From positions 1 through 10,153 of the forward strand of contig BNWW01000061.1 of NCBI GenBank assembly GCA_025999115.1: a stretch of 10,153 nucleotides of DNA, given 5' to 3'. Under the pieces are notes generated by a model. The model did not search any database, was not told the origin of the DNA, and was given only the letters and a program-made list of their open reading frames with translations. Below, one piece after another: positions 1-6,743 of this stretch. Origin of the DNA: Bacteroidia bacterium. GTDB taxonomy: Bacteria > Bacteroidota > Bacteroidia > Bacteroidales > Azobacteroidaceae. Position 1 is the first letter of the stretch. The number at the start of each line of letters is the position of its first letter. The position numbers and the translations under genes were made by a program.

Positions 1-3
1 GCC

Positions 4-127
4 CAATTGACTCTCTTTTAATAGGGGGTAGGTTTTTAAAATAGAAATTCTATTTTTGTAATTAACTGATTATAAATAATATAAAAAATAAAAACGACTA
101 ATTTGGGAAGTTAGTCGTTTGATAGTG
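4..127. repeat. Left arm of a 124-bp perfect terminal inverted repeat
   Basis: This stretch is the exact reverse complement of 10030-10153; base x pairs with base 10157-x. The match stops at base 128 on the inside (C here, where A would be needed). On the outside it runs to the right edge of the window, so the true repeat may be longer. It contains a 9-bp-arm palindrome centred on 47 (AAAATAGAA/TTCTATTTT) and a 10-bp-arm hairpin at 92-120. Its inner edge falls inside the 3' part of the integrase remnant. Two copies ending at exactly the same inner base while touching unrelated genes suggests the end of a mobile element; this is inference. Confidence 0.9.
79..120 (-). terminator. Terminator-like hairpin in the left repeat arm
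   Basis: On the minus strand the stem AAACGACTAA/TTAGTCGTTT (111-120 and 92-101, loop of 9) is followed by a T-rich run (TTTTTATTTTTTATATT). It would stop transcripts leaving the integrase remnant. The integrase stop codon (111-113) lies within the stem. In the opposite direction no T-run follows the stem, so termination there should be weak. Confidence 0.65.
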
Positions 128-1103
128 CTTTCTTATATATGTTCCCGATAAAAGTTCGTCGCGCCATGTGGCTACTCGCTACTTCATATAGAGGTTTCTT
201 TACTTCTTCGTTGGTTAGCGGGTCAAGAATAGTAATAATCCTGTCTATTTCAGCTAATTTAAACGCTTTTTTTATTGCATCATTGTATTTTTGTTCCGAA
301 ATAAACGGTAATAATTTTTTGCTTTCACAATCTTTGTACTTTTCAAATATCATTTTTGCCTTGTCATTTAACGGAACTCGAACAGTTACAGGGTTGCCCT
401 CTTTGGTCTTTCGAGGAATATACTCAATAGCTCCATTGACAATATTGCTTTTAGTCATTCGATACAAATCACCAACACGACAACCGATAAGGCTCTGAAA
501 AACAAAAATATCGCGTTGGATTTCCAATTGCGGACTTGCCGACATATCTTTTTCAAATAACTTATCTCGTTCCTGAAGCGTGATATAAACCGGTGTACCG
601 TATGTACATTCGTCGATACGGAATTGGTCAAATGGTCTGTTCGTTGTCTTTTTCTTTTCATGACACCACAAAAAGAACGTGCGGATTCGACAAAAGCAGT
701 CTATCAATGTATTTTTACCTCTGGGTTGTGGAGTGCGCTTTTCAGGAATTGTTTTGTAAATAGCCGGATATTTTTCGTAATAGATATATTCGTTCTCAAA
801 AAAATCCCACATACCATGTAATGTATCAGCGGTAACTGTATCAATATCCAATACAAACGCCTTTTGTCCACGTTTGGTTGCCCTGACAGACAATTCGTAG
901 CGCATCATCGCACGACAGATAACACGGAAGTTTTTCTTCCGAACCTCTGAAAGTTTGTGTTTGAGCAGGAACTCGTCCAATAGTTGCTGAAAGGTCGGTT
1001 TTGATTCCTGAGCAATCTGTTCTGCCGTTTTATACTTGTTCGGATAATGATGCCTGTCTAACATTTCATTAAGCCATTCGGCATCGACGTTTTCCTTTTT
1101 CTC
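111..1103 (-). pseudogene. Tyrosine recombinase (phage-integrase family), truncated at both ends
   Basis: This encodes the middle of a Bacteroidota site-specific tyrosine recombinase. Counting from the ATG at 1064 (317 residues), the core-binding region covers about 25-140 and the catalytic domain starts near 160. The first catalytic Arg is in GCRVGDL (R196), the beta-hairpin segment is RKTKEG (219-223), and HMAR (H299, R302) is box II. The protein then ends as KKALSND, so the second His/Trp and the nucleophilic Tyr are missing and it cannot be active. The last codons and the TAA come from the inverted repeat, which begins at 127. The frame also runs upstream of the ATG through VDAEWLNE to a stop at 1104-1106, and that segment looks like family sequence, so the N-terminus was lost too. 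Beyond about 1090-1105 the DNA belongs to an ATPase remnant. Family assignment is firm; which element it came from is unknown. Confidence 0.85.
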
Positions 1104-1586
1104 TCATCATTGATAATTTCAGGAGTCGAAGGAAATCCAGTCAAGACAGTGCGTGTGTTTTTAGCTATATTTTCAAATTTAGAATATAGACTGCTCCATT
1201 CATTTTCAAATAAACGTTTATCATATTGATCTTTTTGTTTTCTTCTTTGGGTCTCAAACACTTCTAAGTTCAAAATAAACTCAATTACCCTACTTCCTGC
1301 ATTTTTTGTTGAGTAGTAAGGAATTGTAGCTAAAAAATCTGTCCAACCAGATTTCTGCTCTACAATCAATGATGGAGCTATTTGTTGTAGATAAAGCTTT
1401 ATAGTTTCTCCCTGAGTTGTTAATACGTCTGGCAATTTCCATTTCAAAAATTCGGCAAGAAAAGCATATAGAATTGATTGAAGCAAAGTTGACTTTCCAG
1501 AACTATTATCTCCTCATTATTATGTTAAGTCCGGAACTAAAATCATATTTCGCCCCAAACAGACCATCAATGGTATTAACCTCCAT
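1058..1586 (-). pseudogene. P-loop ATPase (SMC/AAA-like) N-terminal remnant with a frame break
   Basis: An ATG at 1586 opens MEVNTIDGLFGAKYDFSSG-LNIIM and then hits TAA at 1506-1508. In the next frame, from 1513, the protein continues GDNSSGKSTLLQSILYAFLA, a clear Walker A motif (GxxxxGKST). The N-terminus is therefore split by a net +1 (or -2) change at about 1511-1517, just before the P-loop. The second frame runs about 130 residues with charged, probably coiled segments, and leaves family-like sequence near 1100, where it enters integrase DNA out of frame and stops at 1058. No Walker B or signature motif remains. The opening pattern (short strand, then 'GLNII-GDNSSGKST') resembles SMC/RecN-like ATPases often found in defence loci; that role is inference. 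The start overlaps the end of the upstream remnant, so the two genes were probably translationally coupled. Confidence 0.7.
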
Positions 1587-1797
1587 CGTCTTCCGTTATT
1601 GATGGATATGTTGATACACTCATTTCTGCTATCGCTTGTAAATTTTGCAAATTTACATCATTTATTACAAAAAAGTATATTAATTCACTACATAAATTTG
1701 GAAATGTGGGAGTTAGAACAACAAATCCGGTGGATACAACCAAGTTTGGCTTTGGCTCTTTTTCTCCGTTACTCTGCCTCTGTTTGTTGAAGAAGAA
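1576..1797 (-). pseudogene. 3' remnant of an unidentified gene upstream of the ATPase
   Basis: An open frame of 73 codons runs from just after a stop at 1798-1800 to TAA at 1576-1578. It has no start codon near its beginning; the only internal ATG (1623) would give 15 residues. The translation includes a hydrophobic stretch (VVSTGFVVLTPTFPN), then ELIYFFVIN, and ends ITEDDGG. Its stop lies 11 bases inside the ATPase remnant, an overlap typical of coupled operon partners, so I read it as the tail of the ATPase's partner gene with its 5' part deleted. I do not recognise the family. The upstream break lies within about 15 bases of the end of the neighbouring glycosidase-like gene. It could also be noncoding. 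Confidence 0.4.
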
Positions 1798-1814
1798 TCA
1801 ACCTCAAATTTGAA

Positions 1815-3290
1815 TTATTTCTCAAACTCCCCCGTCACAAAATACACCGATTCCGAAAGCATACTCTCATTATGATAACGGTCGTAAGCCGTAACCGCAT
1901 AGTAATAACCGCTTTCTTCCTTGTCCATCGGCAAAAATGTCATGCGTGTAGGAATGCGGGCGGCTACCAGATTTTCGGCTTTGCTCGTATCAATCGGCCA
2001 TGTTTCGGAACGATACACGTTGTAATAAACGGTTTCGTTGTCGAATTGCCGGACCGGCTTCCAACATAAATACATAAATATTCCGCTGATGGAAGCTTCT
2101 AAATCTGCGGGCGGATACGGGGCGGTCGAATCCAACCAGGTAAGGCGAGGAAGCAGGGCAGGGTATTGGTAAAAATCGTGTGTGAGTTCGGTTAAAATGT
2201 TTTTCGTGTTTTTCATCAAGTAGTCTGTGCGATAAAAAGCGTTGCCGCCCATTTCATTTTTGCGCGAACAACGGATTTGTTCCTTGATTTTTTCCGTCTC
2301 CCAATTTCCGTCTTTTTCGTCGATTTTCCACAATCCCAATCCGGGGAAAATATAGCGGCCGTGCGTGCGCTGTTTCCAGTCGGGAACAAAGGGGAAAAAC
2401 AAATCGTCGGCGTAATACATCATCGGGACGATAAAATCGTGTTTGCCGGCGGCCAACCAGTTTTCGGGGTCTTGCGAAACACCGAGCGCCGTCCAATGTT
2501 TTTTCTTTTCACCGGCGATGTTGTCGTAAAATCCGATGACCGAACTGCTTACCTGCACCCACGGTTTCCGCAATTTGACCACTTCATAAACTTCATATAC
2601 AAAACGGTTGATGTTGTCTTTCCGCCATTCGGCTTTGTTGTTGATGCCGCGCCGGTTGCGTTTGTAAGTGTTGTCGTCCGGAAAATCGCTGCTTTGGTCG
2701 GGATAGCGCACATAATCGAGATGGATGCCGTCGATGTCGTAATTTTGTACGATTTCTTCGATGATGGAAACCAAATAATCGTTGGTTTTCGGATTGCCCG
2801 GATCGAGGTAAAAATCGCCTTTGTGGCGCTTGGTTTTGTCTTTGTTGCGTTTCAAGGCGGGCGATTCGTTTTCTTCGCCTTTGATTTTTTCGGCGCCCAT
2901 CGGATAAGTTACCAACCACGCATGACATTCCAAGCCGCGTTTATGACATTCGTTGATGACAAACGACAACGGGTCGTATTTTGTGCGAACCGCGCCCTCA
3001 CTCCGGATATAGGAACTGACGGGTTCGATTTTGGAATTGTAAATCACATCGCCCCGCAAACGGGTTTGAATTAAAACGGTGTTGAAATTCGCACGACTCA
3101 ATTGATCAATCATTTCGATGATTTCGTTCTGCTGATTGCTGATGTCGTCGGCACTGTCGTAGGGTTTACTCGGCCAGTCCAAACCGTAAATAGTGGTAAT
3201 CCACGCCGCCCTCATTTCTTCTTTCGGCGCTTGCGAAAAAAGGATGAATGGGCTAAATATAAACAAGATAAAGAAAAACGGATGTTTCAT
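1815..3290 (-). CDS. Secreted GHL10-family glycosyl-hydrolase-like protein with C-terminal FN3-like domain
   Basis: A 491-residue protein starting at ATG 3290. The frame stays open upstream, but the promoter at 3299-3327 and the signal peptide fix this start. Residues 1-21 are a type I signal peptide (MKHPFFFILFIFSPFILFSQA) with no lipobox Cys, so the product should be exported. Residues about 25-370 match the GHL10 (DUF187, YngK-like) TIM-barrel family: MRAAWITT near the start, NTVLIQTRLRGD at 70-81, DPLSFVINECHKRGLECHAWL at 106-126 and DGIHLDYVRYP at 187-197, the family's characteristic strand with acidic residues. After a TAPYPP linker (389-394), residues about 395-490 look like a fibronectin type III domain. 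Family members are thought to act on cell-envelope or other glycans, but I cannot infer the substrate. It diverges from dnaG. The gene appears intact and its length is normal for the family. Confidence 0.9.
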   Translation of the reverse strand: MKHPFFFILFIFSPFILFSQAPKEEMRAAWITTIYGLDWPSKPYDSADDISNQQNEIIEMIDQLSRANFNTVLIQTRLRGDVIYNSKIEPVSSYIRSEGAVRTKYDPLSFVINECHKRGLECHAWLVTYPMGAEKIKGEENESPALKRNKDKTKRHKGDFYLDPGNPKTNDYLVSIIEEIVQNYDIDGIHLDYVRYPDQSSDFPDDNTYKRNRRGINNKAEWRKDNINRFVYEVYEVVKLRKPWVQVSSSVIGFYDNIAGEKKKHWTALGVSQDPENWLAAGKHDFIVPMMYYADDLFFPFVPDWKQRTHGRYIFPGLGLWKIDEKDGNWETEKIKEQIRCSRKNEMGGNAFYRTDYLMKNTKNILTELTHDFYQYPALLPRLTWLDSTAPYPPADLEASISGIFMYLCWKPVRQFDNETVYYNVYRSETWPIDTSKAENLVAARIPTRMTFLPMDKEESGYYYAVTAYDRYHNESMLSESVYFVTGEFEK

Positions 3291-3298
3291 TGCGAGTG

Positions 3299-3327
3299 CA
3301 AAGGTACAACTTTCTTCCGAAAACAAA
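3299..3327 (-). promoter_or_regulatory. Bacteroidota-type promoter for the GHL10 gene
   Basis: On the minus strand TACCTTTG (3306-3299) matches the -7 consensus TAnnTTTG, and TTTG (3327-3324) lies 17 bases upstream as a -33 element. Only eight bases (CACTCGCA) separate the -7 box from the ATG at 3290, so the transcript should be leaderless or nearly so. Confidence 0.65.
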
Positions 3328-3337
3328 ATAAAATACC

Positions 3338-3345
3338 TACTTTTG
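3338..3345 (+). promoter_or_regulatory. Bacteroidota-type -7 element for dnaG
   Basis: TACTTTTG fits TAnnTTTG and ends 15 bases before the dnaG ATG at 3361. A -33 TTTG is not clear; the nearest candidate, TTTC at 3311-3314, is weak and too far upstream. The predicted leader is about ten bases, with no Shine-Dalgarno sequence. The box points away from the GHL10 promoter, so the two genes share one 70-bp control region. Confidence 0.6.
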
Positions 3346-3360
3346 CACCACGCAAAAACA

Positions 3361-5355
3361 ATGATAGACTCACTGACCATAGAACGCATCATCTCCGTCG
3401 CACAAATTTACGACGTGGTGGCCGATTTCATCACTTTGCGCAAAAAAGGCGTGAACTACGTGGGGCTGTGTCCTTTCCATGAAGATAAGTCGCCGTCGTT
3501 TACCGTGTCGCCCGCCAAAAATATTTGTAAATGTTTTGCCTGCGGCGAAGGTGGTACGCCCGTGCATTTCATCATGAAGCACGAACAACTTTCTTATCCC
3601 GAAGCCCTGCGCTATTTAGCCAAAAAATACCACATCGAAATCAAGGAGACGGAACGCACCGACGAGGAAAAACAAGTCCAAAACGACCGGGAAGCCATGT
3701 TTATCCTCAATGATTTCGCTCAAAAAACGTTTTCCGACAATCTGTTTCTTTCGGAAGAAGGCCAAACCATCGGCTTGCCTTATTTCCGGGAACGCGGTTT
3801 TCGGGAAGATATTATCCGTAAATTTCAATTGGGATACGCTTTAAATGGCCGGGATCCGTTTACACAAGCCGCCTTGAAAGCAGGATACAAAAAGCAATTT
3901 CTGGAAAAAACGGGGTTGACTGTTTCGGGCGAAAATAATTATACGGCCGACCGTTTTCGTGGCCGCGTGATGTTTCCCGTGCATACTTTGTCGGGAAAAG
4001 TGGTGGCTTTCGGCGGACGGATTTTGAAAAAAGACGAAAAAACCGCCAAATACGTCAATTCGCCGGAAAGCGAAATTTATCATAAAAGCAACGAATTATA
4101 CGGAATTTATTTCGCACGGCAAGCCTTGGTCAAACAAGACCGCTGCTTTTTGGTCGAAGGTTATACCGATGTCATTTCGATGCACCAATCGGGAATCGAA
4201 AATGTGGTGGCTTCATCAGGAACGGCGCTTACGCCCGGTCAAATTCGGCTGATTCATCGTTTTACAAATAATGTTACGGTTTTGTACGACGGCGATGCGG
4301 CAGGTATCAAAGCGGCCATCCGGGGAATCGATCTTTTGCTCGAAGCCGGCTTGAACATCAAAATTGTGCTTCTGCCCGATGGCGAAGACCCTGATTCGTT
4401 TGCCCGAAGCCATTCCGCATCCGAATTTAATGCTTTTATCAAGGAAACCGAAACCGATTTTGTGCAATTCAAAACCGGCTTGTTGATTCAGGATGCCGGA
4501 CATGATCCGGTTAAAAAAGCGCATATCATTACGGAAATCGTCAATACGATTGCCATTATTCCTGAAGAAATCATCCGTCTGGTGTATGTGAAGGAATGTT
4601 CGCGTTTGTTGGATATGGACGAGCGCGTGTTGGTTCGCAGCATCGCCAAACGACGGCAGGAGGTGTTGACGCAAAAGAAAAAACCGCTCTATCCCGATCC
4701 TGAACATCCCGAAGAAGCACAAATAGCGCCGCCGCCTTCGCCAGAAGATTTTTCGGCGTGGGAATCGGCGCCGTCATCGCTTGCTGCTTCGCCGTTTGAG
4801 GCTTACGAGCGCAATATCATGTATTACGTGGTGCGTTACGGCGAACAGCACATTATTGACAAGGATGAAAATATTGATATTCCGGTGATCGAATTTGTGA
4901 TTTCCGATTTTCAAATGGACGAAATGCAATTTATCAATCCATTGTATAATAAGATATTAACAGAAGCAGGCCATCAATTAAAAGCAACCCATTTCACGGC
5001 CGAAACTTATTTCTGCAATCATCCCGACTCCGAAATCAGTCGTTTTGCCGTGGACATCTCCACCGATGTGTATATCGAAAGTAAAATCCATTCCAAAAAC
5101 AAGCCGAAAGAACAGGACGACACGACTGAACTGCAACGGGTGCTGCACGAACAGGTGCCTTACGTGCTGACCAATTACAAGGATGCCATCGTGAAACATG
5201 AGATGGAAAACATCAACCGGCAAATCAAACAGGCCGAAATCGATGGCGATGTGGCGCGGCAGTTGGAGTTGGTAAAGCAGCTTTCGGAGTTGTGGACGAC
5301 TTCGAAAAAGGCGATTGCGTTGTTTTTGCGGGAGAGGATTATTACGAAGATTTGA
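3361..5355 (+). CDS. dnaG: DNA primase DnaG
   Basis: A 664-residue primase that makes RNA primers at the replication fork with the replicative helicase. The ATG at 3361 follows the promoter box, and MIDSLTIERI is the usual N-terminus. The zinc domain has ligands C37, H40, C58 and C61 (CPFH...CKCFAC). The core shows RFRGRVMFP at 198-206. The TOPRIM part has EGYTD (E266) and the YDGDAAG metal-binding motif (D310, D312), and SSGTALT at 285-291 is the conserved segment between them. A Pro-rich linker (about 440-480) leads to a C-terminal domain of about 180 residues that should bind DnaB; as expected, it is less conserved. All catalytic motifs are present and the length is normal, so it should be functional. 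It has no co-directional neighbour within the window. A small mobile element begins six bases after the stop and may supply its 3' untranslated region. Confidence 0.97.
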   Translation: MIDSLTIERIISVAQIYDVVADFITLRKKGVNYVGLCPFHEDKSPSFTVSPAKNICKCFACGEGGTPVHFIMKHEQLSYPEALRYLAKKYHIEIKETERTDEEKQVQNDREAMFILNDFAQKTFSDNLFLSEEGQTIGLPYFRERGFREDIIRKFQLGYALNGRDPFTQAALKAGYKKQFLEKTGLTVSGENNYTADRFRGRVMFPVHTLSGKVVAFGGRILKKDEKTAKYVNSPESEIYHKSNELYGIYFARQALVKQDRCFLVEGYTDVISMHQSGIENVVASSGTALTPGQIRLIHRFTNNVTVLYDGDAAGIKAAIRGIDLLLEAGLNIKIVLLPDGEDPDSFARSHSASEFNAFIKETETDFVQFKTGLLIQDAGHDPVKKAHIITEIVNTIAIIPEEIIRLVYVKECSRLLDMDERVLVRSIAKRRQEVLTQKKKPLYPDPEHPEEAQIAPPPSPEDFSAWESAPSSLAASPFEAYERNIMYYVVRYGEQHIIDKDENIDIPVIEFVISDFQMDEMQFINPLYNKILTEAGHQLKATHFTAETYFCNHPDSEISRFAVDISTDVYIESKIHSKNKPKEQDDTTELQRVLHEQVPYVLTNYKDAIVKHEMENINRQIKQAEIDGDVARQLELVKQLSELWTTSKKAIALFLRERIITKI

Positions 5356-5360
5356 GTGGT

Positions 5361-5442
5361 ATTACCTGTTAACAACAATATAATAGGCAATAAAACCTTA
5401 TTTTTACCTAATTTAAGAACAAAACTACCTCAGTAGCAAGCA
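5361..5442 (+). repeat. Left 82-bp inverted-repeat arm of the TnpA element
   Basis: This pairs with 5774-5855 at 76 of 82 positions, and all six differences are transitions. The inner 32 bases are identical. It contains the small hairpin CTAC-CTCA-GTAG (5425-5436) and a GTTAAC palindrome near the outer end. Confidence 0.85.
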
Positions 5443-5462
5443 GATGATTCTCCAGCCTGCCT

Positions 5463-5753
5463 AACCTCATTACCTCATTCATCTTTTTTCTTTTTAATGG
5501 TTTGTTGATAGAATTTGACATAACTCTCGTATTCTTCTGCAAAACTTTTTGTTTTGTGGTGTTCGGGGTTGGCGTAAATCGAATATAATCTGCAACCGTT
5601 GTTGTTTACAATTCCTGTGATATACTTTTCAATTCGCTCACGGTGTTTTTCCAAAATGAGCGGCATTCGGTTTAATGTCGTGAAAACAAAATGTGTGTAA
5701 AGATTATTGTATTCTATCTTCATATTTTTGAGTTTTAATGAGGTAATGAGGTT
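5463..5753. repeat. Nested 17-bp inverted repeat bracketing the transposase ORF
   Basis: AACCTCATTACCTCATT at 5463-5479 is repeated exactly as its reverse complement at 5737-5753. Each copy is itself a tandem pair of an eight-base unit (AATGAGGT on the other strand). The left copy overlaps the last codons of the transposase remnant, and the right copy lies 13 bases upstream of its start. Confidence 0.75.
5475..5723 (-). pseudogene. tnpA: IS200/IS605-family TnpA (Y1 transposase) with in-frame internal deletion
   Basis: An 82-residue open frame where the family normally has about 150. Residues 4-54 (YNNLYTHFVFTTLNR, then EKYITGIVNNNGCRLYSIYANPEH) match the N-terminal half of Y1 transposases, ending where the metal-binding H-x-H should follow. 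Residues 55-72 (HHKTKSFAEEYESYVKFY) match the C-terminal tail that normally comes after the catalytic Tyr helix. The join lies in the PEH/HHK region, so the second His of HUH, the central domain and the catalytic Tyr are all gone while the frame stays open. It should therefore be inactive as a nuclease, though a short product could still be made. A recent deletion between short matching sequences would explain it. Confidence 0.8.
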
Positions 5754-5773
5754 GAATGCGGTGTGTATCTTGT

Positions 5774-5855
5774 TGCTTGCTACTGAGGTAGTTTTGTTCT
5801 TAAATTAGGTGAAAATGAGGTTTTATTGTCTGCTATATTGTTGTTAACAAGTAAT
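5774..5855 (-). repeat. Right 82-bp inverted-repeat arm of the TnpA element
   Basis: Partner of 5361-5442, read in reverse complement. The outer part carries TTGTTAACAA, a 10-base palindrome. The differences from the left arm cluster in the outer 45 bases. Confidence 0.85.
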
Positions 5856-5974
5856 TTAATACAGAAAAATTGTTTGTGTGTGAGTAGGTTATTTTGCATT
5901 TTATTTATTGTGTATTTATATTCCATCTTGATATTGCAATTGTTTCATTCTTTTCTACTTTCCATTTATTATTT

Positions 5975-6583
5975 TCAAAGATCATTATAACCTTTATTTA
6001 TACTATCGAGGCTTATTTCAAATCTTCGATAAATAATATTATATATTTCATTGACATAACTGTCAAAAACAATTTTTGCTGTGTCTTGTAAAATTTTATT
6101 ACCTATTTGTCGTATTTTTTCTAATTCATAGTCATATATTAAATCTTCATATTCAATTAAAGCCCAAAATTCTGCTTTATTCTTCTTCGGGTTTCTATAT
6201 TCCGGAATAATATATTTCACATTATATCTATGTGTTAAATAATATAAAGTTTTAAAAGTCATTTCTGAATTATTAAACTCAGATTTTTTGCTTTTCGACA
6301 TTTCTTCTAAACCCTGTGTAGCATCATTATTTTCAATATTCTCCAAATGGTTTAAATATGCTTGAACATAATTTATATTTTTAATTTTGTCTTGGTTATT
6401 TCCATTAATTTTATTTTCATAAATTAATTTCTCTTCATTTCGATAGAAATTAGGATTATTAGCGATGAGAAAAAAAATAAAACTAGCAATTATCCCCACA
6501 GGAATCCCTATCACTCCTCCATAAAACAACATTTTCGTTTCTTTTTTGAAAAGTTTGCTATTGTTCTTTGTTTTGTCGTTCAT
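5975..6583 (-). CDS. Hypothetical single-pass membrane protein, AT-rich
   Basis: I do not recognise a family. The start is best placed at ATG 6583 (MNDKTKNNSK, 202 residues); a TTG three codons upstream is possible. A Lys-rich N-terminus of about 20 residues precedes one hydrophobic segment (GGVIGIPVGIIASFIFFLIA), so the protein is probably anchored in the inner membrane by its N-terminus. The rest is polar and rich in Asn, Lys, Glu, Ile and Tyr. It includes a Tyr-rich stretch (TFKTLYYLTHRYNVKYIIPE) and FWALIEYEDLIYDYELE. Base composition is far more AT-rich than dnaG or the GHL10 gene, and the gene lies between two mobile-element relics, which suggests horizontal acquisition. No -33/-7 promoter is obvious. 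The frame is long, uninterrupted and encodes an ordered-looking protein, so I think it is real. Confidence 0.6.
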   Translation of the reverse strand: MNDKTKNNSKLFKKETKMLFYGGVIGIPVGIIASFIFFLIANNPNFYRNEEKLIYENKINGNNQDKIKNINYVQAYLNHLENIENNDATQGLEEMSKSKKSEFNNSEMTFKTLYYLTHRYNVKYIIPEYRNPKKNKAEFWALIEYEDLIYDYELEKIRQIGNKILQDTAKIVFDSYVNEIYNIIYRRFEISLDSINKGYNDL

Positions 6584-6589
6584 GTTTTT

Positions 6590-6643
6590 CAATTTTAAAA
6601 TTGATAATTATTGTCATTTTATGTGAATTAAGGGTTGAACCCT
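6590..6643. other. Two palindromes upstream of the membrane-protein gene
   Basis: CAATTTTAAAATTG (6590-6603) is a perfect 14-bp palindrome six bases upstream of the ATG at 6583. AGGGTTGAACCCT (6631-6643) has 6-bp arms around one base. Either could be an operator or an RNA hairpin in the leader; there is no direct evidence, and AT-rich palindromes arise by chance. Confidence 0.3.
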
Positions 6644-6647
6644 GCTT

Positions 6648-6670
6648 AAAAAAAATGCTGAATAACAGCA
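6648..6670 (-). terminator. Rho-independent-type terminator
   Basis: On the minus strand a TGCTG/CAGCA stem with a five-base loop (6670-6656) is followed by a run of eight T after one A of the stem end (6655-6648). It would stop read-through from the IS21 relic before the membrane-protein gene. The stem is short, so it may be modest. Confidence 0.5.
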
Positions 6671-6743
6671 AAATAGTTCTTTGAATATTTGTATATATCC
6701 ATGAAAGTCATTAAATTAGAGGAATATTTACCACAATAAATCT

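Larger units (their letters stand above)
5361..5855 (-). mobile_element. Small IS200/IS605-like (TnpA/RAYT-type) element, deleted derivative
   Basis: A 495-bp unit bounded by 82-bp inverted repeats, with a nested 17-bp inverted repeat around a Y1-type transposase remnant. The arms reach from just after the dnaG stop to the AT-rich region. On one strand the whole unit could fold into a long hairpin, which suits a family that uses single-stranded DNA. The transposase has lost its catalytic centre, so the copy could move only with help from elsewhere. The exact outer ends are uncertain; I used the limits of the repeat match. I see no convincing target duplication, which fits IS200/IS605 elements. 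Confidence 0.65.

Noticed and set aside
139..498. Plus-strand open frame of 119 codons beginning just inside the left repeat
   Set aside because: Antisense to the integrase catalytic domain, hydrophobic shadow composition, and no promoter with a clear -33 element.
1503..1520. Programmed ribosomal frameshift in the ATPase, suggested by AGGAG before two stops
   Set aside because: There is no slippery heptamer or known recoding signal, and the gene is also truncated at its 3' end and lies in decayed DNA, so a simple mutation is more likely.
1599..1790. Plus-strand open frame of 63 codons
   Set aside because: It overlaps the minus-strand gene tail, which shows a better operon-like overlap with the ATPase remnant, and it has no recognisable similarity.
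2277..3074. Plus-strand open frame of 265 codons
   Set aside because: It lies wholly antisense to the well-supported GHL10 gene, is Phe/Val-rich as expected of a shadow frame, and has no recognisable domain.
5361..5855. CRISPR or attC-like array from the repeated 8-mers and hairpins
   Set aside because: There are only two copies per arm with no spacers, and no cas or integron genes; the repeats belong to the TnpA element.
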